NCBI GenBank assembly: GCA_027457185.1
Contig: DAIDTN010000021.1
Coordinates: 1 to 6,555 of the forward strand
Source of the DNA: Burkholderiales bacterium
GTDB taxonomy: Bacteria > Pseudomonadota > Gammaproteobacteria > Burkholderiales > SG8-39
Direction of reading: 5' to 3'
Length of the DNA stretch: 6,555 nt
Position 1 is the stretch's first letter. Each line of letters starts with the position of its first letter. Below are positions 1-6,555 of this stretch, piece after piece. Made by a program: the position numbers and the translations under genes. The notes under the pieces are model-generated. The model did no database searches. It was given only the letters and a program-made list of their open reading frames with translations, and was not told the DNA's origin.

Positions 1-37
1 GGATAAAACCCCGCGCCGTCCTTGTTGTTTTGACAGT

Positions 38-104
38 AACCGCGTTTTCTGTGCGGAGGCTTTTTATCCGTACAGAAAACGCGGTTGGTGCGCGCAGCGC
101 GCAA
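38..104 (-). repeat. Long palindromic intergenic repeat, copy A
   Basis: The core is an inverted repeat. The left arm 38-57 (AACCGCGTTTTCTGTGCGGA) pairs with the right arm 67-86 over 20 positions, with one G/T wobble, around a 9-nt T-rich loop (58-66). A second small palindrome, GCGCGCAGCGCGC, follows at 90-102. The reverse complement of the whole 67-bp stretch recurs at 4135-4203, with about three substitutions and a 2-nt loop gap. Similarity may continue to 145: CAGTATTTAAGATG at 132-145 resembles CAGTACCTAAGACG on the minus strand at 4115-4102. If so, the repeat overlaps the last codons and stop of hda. It lies just 3' of hda and could act as a 3'-end hairpin, but no U-tract follows it, so a classical terminator is not supported. 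Strand is given so that copy B is plus. The family is not recognised. Confidence 0.85.
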
Positions 105-137
105 ATCCGCCGGTGGCGTGCGGCGGTACGGCAGTAT

Positions 138-818
138 TTAAGATGCAGCATGCGGCTTGCCTTTCATCGCTTCCAGCGCATCCCGTACCAGCGGCAGGGT
201 GACCGGGCGCTTGTGTTCGAGCGAGTAGCGGTCGAGCGCATCGAGAATGCCGATCAGGCTTGCCATGTCGCGCCGCGCGTGCCGCAACAGGTAGGCGATC
301 ACATCCTCGCCCAGGGCGAGCGCACGTGCGCGCGCATGCTCGCGCAGCGCCGCGGCTTTTTCCGCATCCGACAAGGGGTGCAGCTGGAAGGCGAGGCCCC
401 CGGCGAGCCGGCTGCGCAGATCGGCGCGCAGTGCGAGCTGCGCCGGTGCGGCGTCGCCGCTCGCGACCAGGGTGCCGGTGTCGGTGCGCATGCGATTGTA
501 CAGATCGAACAGCCGGATCTGATCATCCGCCGCCAGCTGCTGCACGTCGTCCACGGCGATCAGCGTGCCCGCGGCGGCGCCGAGGTCCGCTGTGCCGCCG
601 AGATACTGCGCTTTGCCTGGGTGCGCCGACTGCGCCAGGCCGCGCAGCAGGTGGGTGCGGCCGCTGCCCGGTTCGCCCCACAGGTAGACGAAGCGCTCGG
701 CGCCGGTGCCGCCGGCGATATCGCGCAGCGCCTGCAGTGCGGCGCCGTTGCGCCCCGGGACGAAGTTGTCCAGCGTCGGCGCGGGCGGCGGCGCCAGTTG
801 CAGTAGCAGTTGCCGCAT
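138..818 (-). CDS. hda: DnaA inactivator Hda (AAA+ regulator of replication initiation)
   Basis: The product is 226 aa, close to the usual Hda length of about 230. Hda binds the DNA-loaded beta clamp and stimulates ATP hydrolysis by DnaA, which prevents re-initiation. Visible features are an N-terminal clamp-binding-like peptide QLLLQL (residues 3-8), Walker A GEPGSGRTHLL (48-58, with Arg in place of the usual Lys, as in other Hda proteins), Walker B LIAVDD (86-91), FDLYNR (104-109), and the box VII/arginine-finger segment DLRSRLAGG (133-141). The C-terminal lid follows (HPLSDAEK, then DALDRYSL and the RPVTLPLVRDAL helix). It has no DnaA-type DNA-binding domain IV, which separates it from DnaA. 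The ATG at 818-816 shares one base with the TGA of the upstream transporter gene, so it is probably translationally coupled. A longer in-frame reading toward 1556 is only an antisense-frame extension into that gene. The short tail GKPHAAS ends next to repeat copy A. Confidence 0.94.
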   Translation of the reverse strand: MRQLLLQLAPPPAPTLDNFVPGRNGAALQALRDIAGGTGAERFVYLWGEPGSGRTHLLRGLAQSAHPGKAQYLGGTADLGAAAGTLIAVDDVQQLAADDQIRLFDLYNRMRTDTGTLVASGDAAPAQLALRADLRSRLAGGLAFQLHPLSDAEKAAALREHARARALALGEDVIAYLLRHARRDMASLIGILDALDRYSLEHKRPVTLPLVRDALEAMKGKPHAAS

Positions 819-1882
819 CACATCTTGTACAGCCTGCTGTTGCGATAGCGGCGGCCCAGATGACGCAGGCCCACCAGCAGCGCCGCGCTCGCCGGCAGGG
901 CGAGCAGCACGCCGAAGAAGCCGAAGATCTGGCCGAACGCGAGCAGGGCAAAGATCACCGCGACCGGATGCAGGCCGATGCGTTTCCCCACCAGCAAGGG
1001 CGTCACCAGCGTGCCTTCCAGCGTCTGGCCAATGGCGAATACGATCCATACCGGGACGATGCCGCCGATGCTCGGAAACTGCATCAGTGCGACCACGGTC
1101 GCGAGCACCAAACCGGTGAGCATGCCGACGTAGGGCACGAATACCAGCATGCCGGTGATGACGCCGATGGGAAGGGCGAATTCCAGTCCCGCGAGCCACA
1201 GGCCGCCGACGTAGAGCACGCTCATCAGGGCCATCACTGAAATCTGCCCGCGCAGGAACTCGGCCAGCACGGCGTCGATTTCCCGGGCGATGCCGGTCAA
1301 CTGCGGGTGCCAGCGCCGCGGCAGCAATTCCTCGATCTGCGCCAGCAGTCCGTTCCAGTCGCGCAGCAGGTAGAACAGCACCACCGGCACCAGCAGCAGG
1401 GTGACGACGAAACCGAGGACGGCCAGGCCCCCGATCCTGAGCGAGGCGAGCAGTTTCATCACCAGGCCGTCGGCGCCCTGCAGGTTTTCGTTGAAGAGTT
1501 TCCTCAGCCCGGCGGGGTCGAACTGCAGATCGGCGCCGAACTTGGCCTTGATCCATGGCGCCAGATTATTGTCGAGCTGTGCCAGGAAGCCCGGCAAGCG
1601 ATCCGACAACAGGCGCACCTCCTTCACCAGCAGCGGCAGCAGGATCAGCAGCAATAGCACCAGCAAGCCGCCCAGCAGCAGCATGACCAGCACTGCACCC
1701 AGCGGGCGCGGCAAGCGGTGGCGCGCCAGCCAGTTCACCGCGGGATTGCTGATGTAGGCGAGGATGGCGGCGAACAGGAAAGGCGCCAGGATCGGGCTCA
1801 GGATATAGAGCAGCACAACGAGCACTGCGACGGGGATCAGCCACCACAGGTTGTTCGGCTCTGCCAGGATTTTGGGCGTCAT
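818..1882 (-). CDS. AI-2E / PerM family membrane transporter
   Basis: This 354-aa polytopic inner-membrane protein is the size of E. coli PerM (about 353 aa). Hydrophobic segments lie at about 13-29, 31-49, 62-88, 150-173, 212-234, 236-262, 268-296 and 305-335, consistent with the family's eight helices and the large loop between helices 3 and 4 (about 89-148). Family signatures are FVPYVGMLTG (248-257) and the C-terminal stretch LVTPLLVGKRIGLHPVAV (292-309), followed by a glycine-rich FGQIFGFFGVLLALPASA. Members have been linked to autoinducer-2 export, Na+/H+ antiport or undefined efflux, so the substrate cannot be stated here. The ATG at 1882-1880 begins MTPKILAEPNNLWWL, just ahead of helix 1. 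The reading frame stays open upstream of it, but that sequence overlaps the divergent purM and has no membrane-protein character. It is the first gene of an operon with hda, an arrangement commonly seen beside purM in proteobacteria. Confidence 0.92.
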   Translation of the reverse strand: MTPKILAEPNNLWWLIPVAVLVVLLYILSPILAPFLFAAILAYISNPAVNWLARHRLPRPLGAVLVMLLLGGLLVLLLLILLPLLVKEVRLLSDRLPGFLAQLDNNLAPWIKAKFGADLQFDPAGLRKLFNENLQGADGLVMKLLASLRIGGLAVLGFVVTLLLVPVVLFYLLRDWNGLLAQIEELLPRRWHPQLTGIAREIDAVLAEFLRGQISVMALMSVLYVGGLWLAGLEFALPIGVITGMLVFVPYVGMLTGLVLATVVALMQFPSIGGIVPVWIVFAIGQTLEGTLVTPLLVGKRIGLHPVAVIFALLAFGQIFGFFGVLLALPASAALLVGLRHLGRRYRNSRLYKM

Positions 1883-1945
1883 TTCGAGTAGACTTCGCAC
1901 TGCGGAGCCTGAAACTGTAGCCGTATCTCGCCAAACATACAAATC
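1883..1945. promoter_or_regulatory. Divergent intergenic region between perM-like gene and purM
   Basis: These 63 bp must hold the start signals for both the transporter-hda operon (minus) and purM (plus). No consensus sigma-70 promoter stands out. The best weak minus-strand candidate is TTGTAT, a 17-nt spacer, then TACAGT (4 of 6 matches to TATAAT). For purM, TTCGCA at 1894-1899 with TGTAGC 17 nt downstream is equally weak. No PurR-type palindrome is visible, and neither gene has an obvious Shine-Dalgarno sequence here. The region is called by position only; the promoter boxes are guesses. Confidence 0.35.
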
Positions 1946-2989
1946 TTGAGCATCTCCCCCGAAGATTCCCTGTCTTACCGCGACGCGGGCGTGGACATAG
2001 ACGCCGGCGACGCCCTGGTCGAGGCGATCAAGCCTTACGCCAAGCGCACCCTGCGCCCCGAGGTGCTGGCCGGTATCGGCGGCTTCGGCGCCTTGGTTGA
2101 AATCTCGAAAAAATACCGCGAGCCGGTGTTGGTAGCCGGCACCGACGGCGTCGGCACCAAGCTCAAGCTCGCGTTCCATCTCAAGCGCCACGATACGGTC
2201 GGCATCGACCTGGTGGCGATGAGCGTCAACGACGTGCTGGTGCAGGGCGCCGAGCCGCTGTTCTTTCTCGACTACTTCGCCTGCGGCAAACTAGAGCTTG
2301 CCAGCGCCACCGACGTGATCAAGGGCGTTGCGCGCGGCTGCGAGCTCGCCGGCTGCGCGCTGATCGGCGGCGAGACTGCGGAAATGCCCGGCATGTACCC
2401 GGCCGGGGAGTACGATCTTGCCGGTTTCGCCGTAGGCGTAGTGGAGAAAAGCGCGATCATCGACGGCAAGGATATCGCCGCCGGCGACGCGGTATTGGGG
2501 CTCGCCTCCAGTGGCGCGCATTCCAACGGCTATTCGCTGATCCGCGCCATCATCGAGCGCGCGAACCCCGACCTGCGGGCCGACTTCCACGGCCGGCCGC
2601 TCGCCGACGTGCTGCTTGAACCGACGCGCATTTACGTCAAACCGCTGCTCGAGTTGATGCGGCAAATCAAGGTCAAAGGTCTGGCGCATATCACCGGCGG
2701 CGGGGGGGTCGAGAACATTCCGCGCGCGCTGCCCGAGGGCGTGACCGCGGTGCTGCAAAAATCGGCCTGGCCGATGCCGCCGCTGTTCACATGGCTGCAG
2801 CGGCATGGCGGCGTCGCCGAGGCAGAAATGCACCGCGTGTTCAATTGCGGCATAGGCATGACCCTGATCGTGGCGGAGAAGGATGCGGCGTCAGCCCTGC
2901 GCATGCTCGCGACGGCCGGCGAGCGCGTCTACCGCATCGGCTGCATCGAGGCGCGAGCACCGGGGCAGGCCCGCACCGTGGTTATTTGA
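1946..2989 (+). CDS. purM: Phosphoribosylformylglycinamidine cyclo-ligase (AIR synthetase)
   Basis: PurM is the cytoplasmic enzyme that closes the imidazole ring in de novo purine synthesis (FGAM + ATP to AIR). The 347-aa length matches E. coli PurM (345). Motifs in order: SYRDAGVDIDAGDALV (10-25), the nucleotide-binding loop VAGTDGVGTKLKL (63-75), GIDLVAMSVNDVLVQGAEPLFFLDY (86-110), GGETAEMPGMY (141-151), GLASSGAHSNGYSLIR (185-200) and the C-terminal HITGGGGVENIPRALPEG (248-265). The start is read as TTG at 1946. The frame has a TGA at 1910, no ATG or GTG lies between that and TTG, and the next GTG would remove the conserved SYRDAG segment. No Shine-Dalgarno sequence is evident. In many proteobacteria purN follows purM; here a convergent transporter gene follows, so purN must be elsewhere or absent. 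Confidence 0.97.
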   Translation: MSISPEDSLSYRDAGVDIDAGDALVEAIKPYAKRTLRPEVLAGIGGFGALVEISKKYREPVLVAGTDGVGTKLKLAFHLKRHDTVGIDLVAMSVNDVLVQGAEPLFFLDYFACGKLELASATDVIKGVARGCELAGCALIGGETAEMPGMYPAGEYDLAGFAVGVVEKSAIIDGKDIAAGDAVLGLASSGAHSNGYSLIRAIIERANPDLRADFHGRPLADVLLEPTRIYVKPLLELMRQIKVKGLAHITGGGGVENIPRALPEGVTAVLQKSAWPMPPLFTWLQRHGGVAEAEMHRVFNCGIGMTLIVAEKDAASALRMLATAGERVYRIGCIEARAPGQARTVVI

Positions 2990-3013
2990 GTCGGCGCCTC
3001 AATTCTGTCGCAT

Positions 3014-3058
3014 CGCAAGCGACGATCCGCGCGGTCGGTTTCTTGTCCGCACAAAATC
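3014..3058 (+). repeat. Short hairpin repeat between convergent purM and eamA
   Basis: This 45-bp stretch matches 4282-4326 at 38 of 45 positions in the same orientation. Its centre is an imperfect hairpin. GCGCGGTC (3029-3036) pairs with GTCCGCAC (3045-3052) around the loop GGTTTCTT, with two mismatches. The loop and the inner TCCGYRC sequence are shared with the other palindromes in the window. A further perfect 6-bp palindrome, ATCGCA/TGCGAT, lies at 3056-3071. The gap 2990-3100 separates two genes that meet tail to tail, so the hairpins might help end both transcripts. Neither side carries a proper U-tract, so I annotate a repeat and not a terminator. Confidence 0.7.
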
Positions 3059-3100
3059 GCAACGCTGCGATAACGCGAAGCGCAATTTTAGACGCTACTT

Positions 3101-3973
3101 CTAGCTGCCGCGCAGGGCCAGATAGATGCCGGCGAGCACCACCAGCCCGCCCAGCATCTGCACCGGTCCCACCGCCTCGCCCAGCAGCACCCATGCGTAG
3201 ATGGCGGCCAACACCGGCTGCAGCAACAGGCTGACCGATGAAAATGACGCCGGCAGATGGGCGAAGCCGTAGGCGATCAGACTCTGGCCGACAATGTGGG
3301 GGATCAGCGCCAGGCCGATCAGGACCAGCCAGCCGGTCATCGACTGCGGCAGAAACACATCGGCGGTGGCAAGCGCGTAGGGAAGCAGGGCGATGGCGGC
3401 GACGCCGGTGCTGACGGCCATGATGACTGCGGTTGGGGCGCGCTCGCTCGCCGATTTAATCGCCAGCATGTACCCGGCATAGAACACCGCGGTCAGCACG
3501 CCGAGGCCGTCGCCGCGCAGCGCGCGACCACCTAGCGCGAAATTGGGACCGATCAGCAGTACTGCGCCGCCCAGCGGCACTGCCAGCGCGAGCAGGAACA
3601 GGCGCGACACGCGCTGGCGGTACAGCAGCCAGGCGCCCAGCGTCACGAATATCGGCGCAAAATTCGCTTCCAATGTCGAGTTGGCGACCGAGGTGTAGGT
3701 GATGGCCACATGCCAGGCGCCGAGATCGCCGGCAAAGCACAGTCCGGCGATCAGCAGCGATTTCCACGGCAGGCGTGCGGCGCCGGCGCCGCGCGGCGAC
3801 AGGCGCATCCACAGCCACAGCGGCGCGGCTGCCAGCGCCACGCGCCAGACCGCGCTGGCGGTCGGCCCCGTGTCCGACAGGCGCACGAAGATCGGCGCAA
3901 ATGCGATGGCCGCGGCGCCGAGGAGCAGGGCGGCGAAGGCGAGGGTCTTGCGCGAGGCGTCGGGCTGGCTCAT
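3101..3973 (-). CDS. EamA-domain drug/metabolite (DMT) superfamily transporter
   Basis: The 290-aa protein has ten hydrophobic segments (about 12-30, 38-57, 70-92, 97-117, 123-141, 155-172, 180-200, 212-233, 239-262, 268-287), the duplicated 5+5 helix layout of EamA permeases. The first half has the family pattern APIFVRLSDTGPTASAVWR (26-44) and TSVANSTLEANFAPIFVTLGAW (94-115). The second half ends in the typical SLLLQPVLAAIYAWVLLGEAVGP and a glycine-rich final helix. Members export amino acids, metabolites or drugs; the substrate cannot be read from sequence. The ATG at 3973-3971 lacks a clear Shine-Dalgarno sequence and overlaps (ATGA) the stop of a 26-codon upstream ORF, so its translation may depend on that ORF. 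The likely promoter is the TATAAT box at 4091-4096. Confidence 0.93.
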   Translation of the reverse strand: MSQPDASRKTLAFAALLLGAAAIAFAPIFVRLSDTGPTASAVWRVALAAAPLWLWMRLSPRGAGAARLPWKSLLIAGLCFAGDLGAWHVAITYTSVANSTLEANFAPIFVTLGAWLLYRQRVSRLFLLALAVPLGGAVLLIGPNFALGGRALRGDGLGVLTAVFYAGYMLAIKSASERAPTAVIMAVSTGVAAIALLPYALATADVFLPQSMTGWLVLIGLALIPHIVGQSLIAYGFAHLPASFSSVSLLLQPVLAAIYAWVLLGEAVGPVQMLGGLVVLAGIYLALRGS

Positions 3974-4050
3974 GCCGGGAGTCGCGGCCGCGCGCGGCGC
4001 AGGTGGTCGAAGGCGACGAATCGGTAGGCGGCGATGTTGGGTATATTCAT
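3970..4050 (-). pseudogene. trhO: Apparent N-terminal remnant of tRNA hydroxylase TrhO (YceA/UPF0176)
   Basis: A 26-codon ORF starts at ATG 4050-4048, reads MNIPNIAAYRFVAFDHL and then RRARPRLPA, and stops at TGA 3972-3970 inside the start of the transporter gene. The first 17 residues resemble, from memory, the N-terminus of the short betaproteobacterial TrhO/UPF0176 proteins (pattern xNIAAYxFVxLDDL). TrhO hydroxylates tRNA uridine-34 and carries a rhodanese domain with a catalytic Cys (CTGGIRC). None of that domain is present: a normal protein of roughly 250 aa or more is cut to 26. A large internal or 3' deletion of trhO would explain this. What remains is the start codon and probably the promoter, now leading into eamA. 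Alternatively it is a genuine short leader peptide coupling translation to the transporter. The homology is not verified by search. Confidence 0.5.
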
Positions 4051-4090
4051 GCCACGGCAGCGCCGGAATCGGGGTTGAGCGGGGGACGCG

Positions 4091-4119
4091 ATTATATACG
4101 ACGTCTTAGGTACTGTTTC
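4091..4119 (-). promoter_or_regulatory. Sigma-70 promoter for trhO remnant / eamA
   Basis: On the minus strand a perfect -10 hexamer TATAAT (4096-4091) lies 17 nt downstream of GAAACA (4119-4114), which matches 3 of 6 positions of TTGACA. Transcription would start near 4084 and run through the 26-codon ORF into eamA, leaving about 110 nt before the transporter start. The -35 hexamer lies in the outer end of repeat copy B (if the repeat extends to 4102), so the repeat could affect this promoter. Confidence 0.6.
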
Positions 4120-4134
4120 ATGCCGCGAACGGCC

Positions 4135-4203
4135 TTGCGCGCTGCGCGCGCCAACCGCGTTTTCTGTACGGATAAAAAGCGCATCCGTACAGAAAACGCG
4201 GTT
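4135..4203 (+). repeat. Long palindromic intergenic repeat, copy B
   Basis: The left arm 4153-4172 (AACCGCGTTTTCTGTACGGA) and right arm 4184-4203 are perfectly complementary over 20 bp around an 11-nt A-rich loop (TAAAAAGCGCA). The GCGCGCTGCGCGC mini-palindrome at 4137-4149 precedes it. It is the reverse complement of copy A at 38-104, with nearly identical arms and flank. Tentative further similarity runs to 4102 (CGTCTTAGGTACTG at 4102-4115). It lies in the divergent gap between eamA and dnaE, which argues against a simple terminator role. An ORF that can be read through this region is a by-product of the palindrome. Confidence 0.88.
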
Positions 4204-4244
4204 ATGGTTAAAAGCGACAACGGTTTGCGTTTGTTTTTATACAA

Positions 4245-4295
4245 GATCGTCGATTGCGTACGGATGGTTTCTTCATCCGTGCGCAATCGACGATC
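4245..4295 (+). repeat. 22-bp-arm palindrome of the same family
   Basis: The left arm 4245-4266 pairs with the right arm 4274-4295 over 22 positions with one T/G wobble, around the loop GTTTCTT (4267-4273). The inner part (GTACGGATG ... CATCCGTGC) matches the core of copies A and B. The outer part (GATCGTCGATTGC) is unrelated to their outer arms, yet is fully self-complementary. Its right arm overlaps the start of the next repeat unit (4282-4326). The preceding stretch 4204-4244 is AT-richer and holds nothing I recognise. Confidence 0.85.
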
Positions 4296-4326
4296 CGCGC
4301 GGACGGCTTTTCGTCCGCGCAAAACC
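4282..4326 (+). repeat. Short hairpin repeat, second copy
   Basis: A perfect 9-bp stem GCGCGGACG (4297-4305) / CGTCCGCGC (4312-4320) has the 6-nt loop GCTTTT. It is preceded by CGACGATCC, which also forms the right arm of the palindrome at 4245-4295. The two hairpins are therefore alternative or adjacent structures sharing sequence. The 45-bp unit matches 3014-3058 in the same orientation with seven differences. It ends about 80 bp upstream of the dnaE promoter. Confidence 0.8.
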
Positions 4327-4405
4327 GGCTAGTCGCAACCCAACCGCGCGCGCAACGCCGCAGGTTGTTGATTTGTCCCGAACGTCATGCGCCAGCATGC
4401 GCGGG

Positions 4406-4414
4406 TGGTAAAAT
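4406..4414 (+). promoter_or_regulatory. Extended -10 promoter of dnaE
   Basis: TGG followed by TAAAAT (4409-4414) fits an extended -10 element (TGn plus a 5 of 6 match to TATAAT). No good -35 hexamer lies 16-18 nt upstream, as is common for extended -10 promoters. Transcription would begin near 4420 and leave a short leader of about 20 nt before the dnaE ATG, with no Shine-Dalgarno sequence in it. A direct repeat CATGCGC occurs at 4386-4392 and 4396-4402, one helical turn apart, where the -35 region would be. The stretch 4327-4385 shows nothing else. Confidence 0.55.
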
Positions 4415-4440
4415 TTCCGCGACCCATTTCTGCGCGCCCC

Positions 4441-6555
<2,115 letters not shown>

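Noticed and set aside
1..30. Part of another palindrome at the left edge (GGATAAAACCCC ... CCGTCC)
   Set aside because: Only weak resemblance to the repeat core and cut by the window edge, so it cannot be judged.
38..86. Rho-independent terminator for hda
   Set aside because: The stem is strong, but no U-tract follows it in the hda direction and the same element occurs in a divergent promoter gap.
30..1240. Plus-strand open frames across 30-806 and 260-1240
   Set aside because: They are antisense to hda and the transporter gene, rich in Arg and Ala, with no recognisable domain. The first runs straight through the palindrome.
4237..4245. DnaA box-like TTATACAAG near dnaE
   Set aside because: It matches only 7 of 9 positions of TTWTNCACA and stands alone, so an origin or DnaA site is not supported.
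4092..4322. Minus-strand 76-codon ORF across the palindrome cluster
   Set aside because: Its sequence is produced by the repeats themselves, as the same residues (TAFSVR) appear when copy A is translated. It overlaps the likely promoter.
38..4326. CRISPR array
   Set aside because: The repeats are irregularly spaced, differ in their arms, occur in both orientations, and have no spacer-repeat periodicity or cas genes.

Overview
The window is GC-rich DNA with the gene content and protein signatures of a proteobacterium, most likely a betaproteobacterium. The evidence is an Hda/AI-2E-transporter pair divergent from purM, a class I PurM, and a DnaE1-type replicative polymerase. This assignment is inferred from family knowledge, not from a search.

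Layout: (1) 1-137 is non-coding and holds a strong palindromic repeat (copy A). (2) 138-1882, minus strand, is a two-gene operon. An AI-2E/PerM-family membrane protein comes first, then hda, with the stop and start sharing one base (TGATG). (3) 1883-1945 is a short divergent promoter region. (4) 1946-2989, plus strand, is purM, starting at TTG. No purN follows it. (5) 2990-3100 is a convergent intergenic gap with an imperfect hairpin of the same repeat family. (6) 3101-3973, minus strand, is an EamA/DMT-family ten-helix transporter. Just upstream of it and overlapping by ATGA is a 26-codon ORF at 3970-4050. It looks like the severed N-terminus of the tRNA hydroxylase TrhO (YceA/UPF0176, rhodanese family). 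A TATAAT promoter lies further upstream at 4091-4096. (7) 4102-4326 is a cluster of three palindromes: copy B of the long repeat and two related hairpins. (8) 4441 to the window end, plus strand, is the first 705 codons of dnaE, open at the right edge, preceded by an extended -10 promoter.

The genes are mostly housekeeping: replication (dnaE, and hda, which resets DnaA using the DnaE-loaded clamp), purine synthesis (purM), and two membrane transport proteins. The unusual content is between the genes. Five palindromes, at about 38-86, 3029-3052, 4153-4203, 4245-4295 and 4297-4320, share an inner core YRCGGAY plus a T-rich loop (GGYTTYTT-like) plus RTCCGYRC. Their outer arms differ between copies but remain self-complementary. 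Two longer copies (67 and 69 bp, perhaps 102-108 bp) lie in opposite orientation and bracket the hda-perM-purM-eamA block. I do not recognise this repeat family. It and the trhO remnant are the parts most worth following up.
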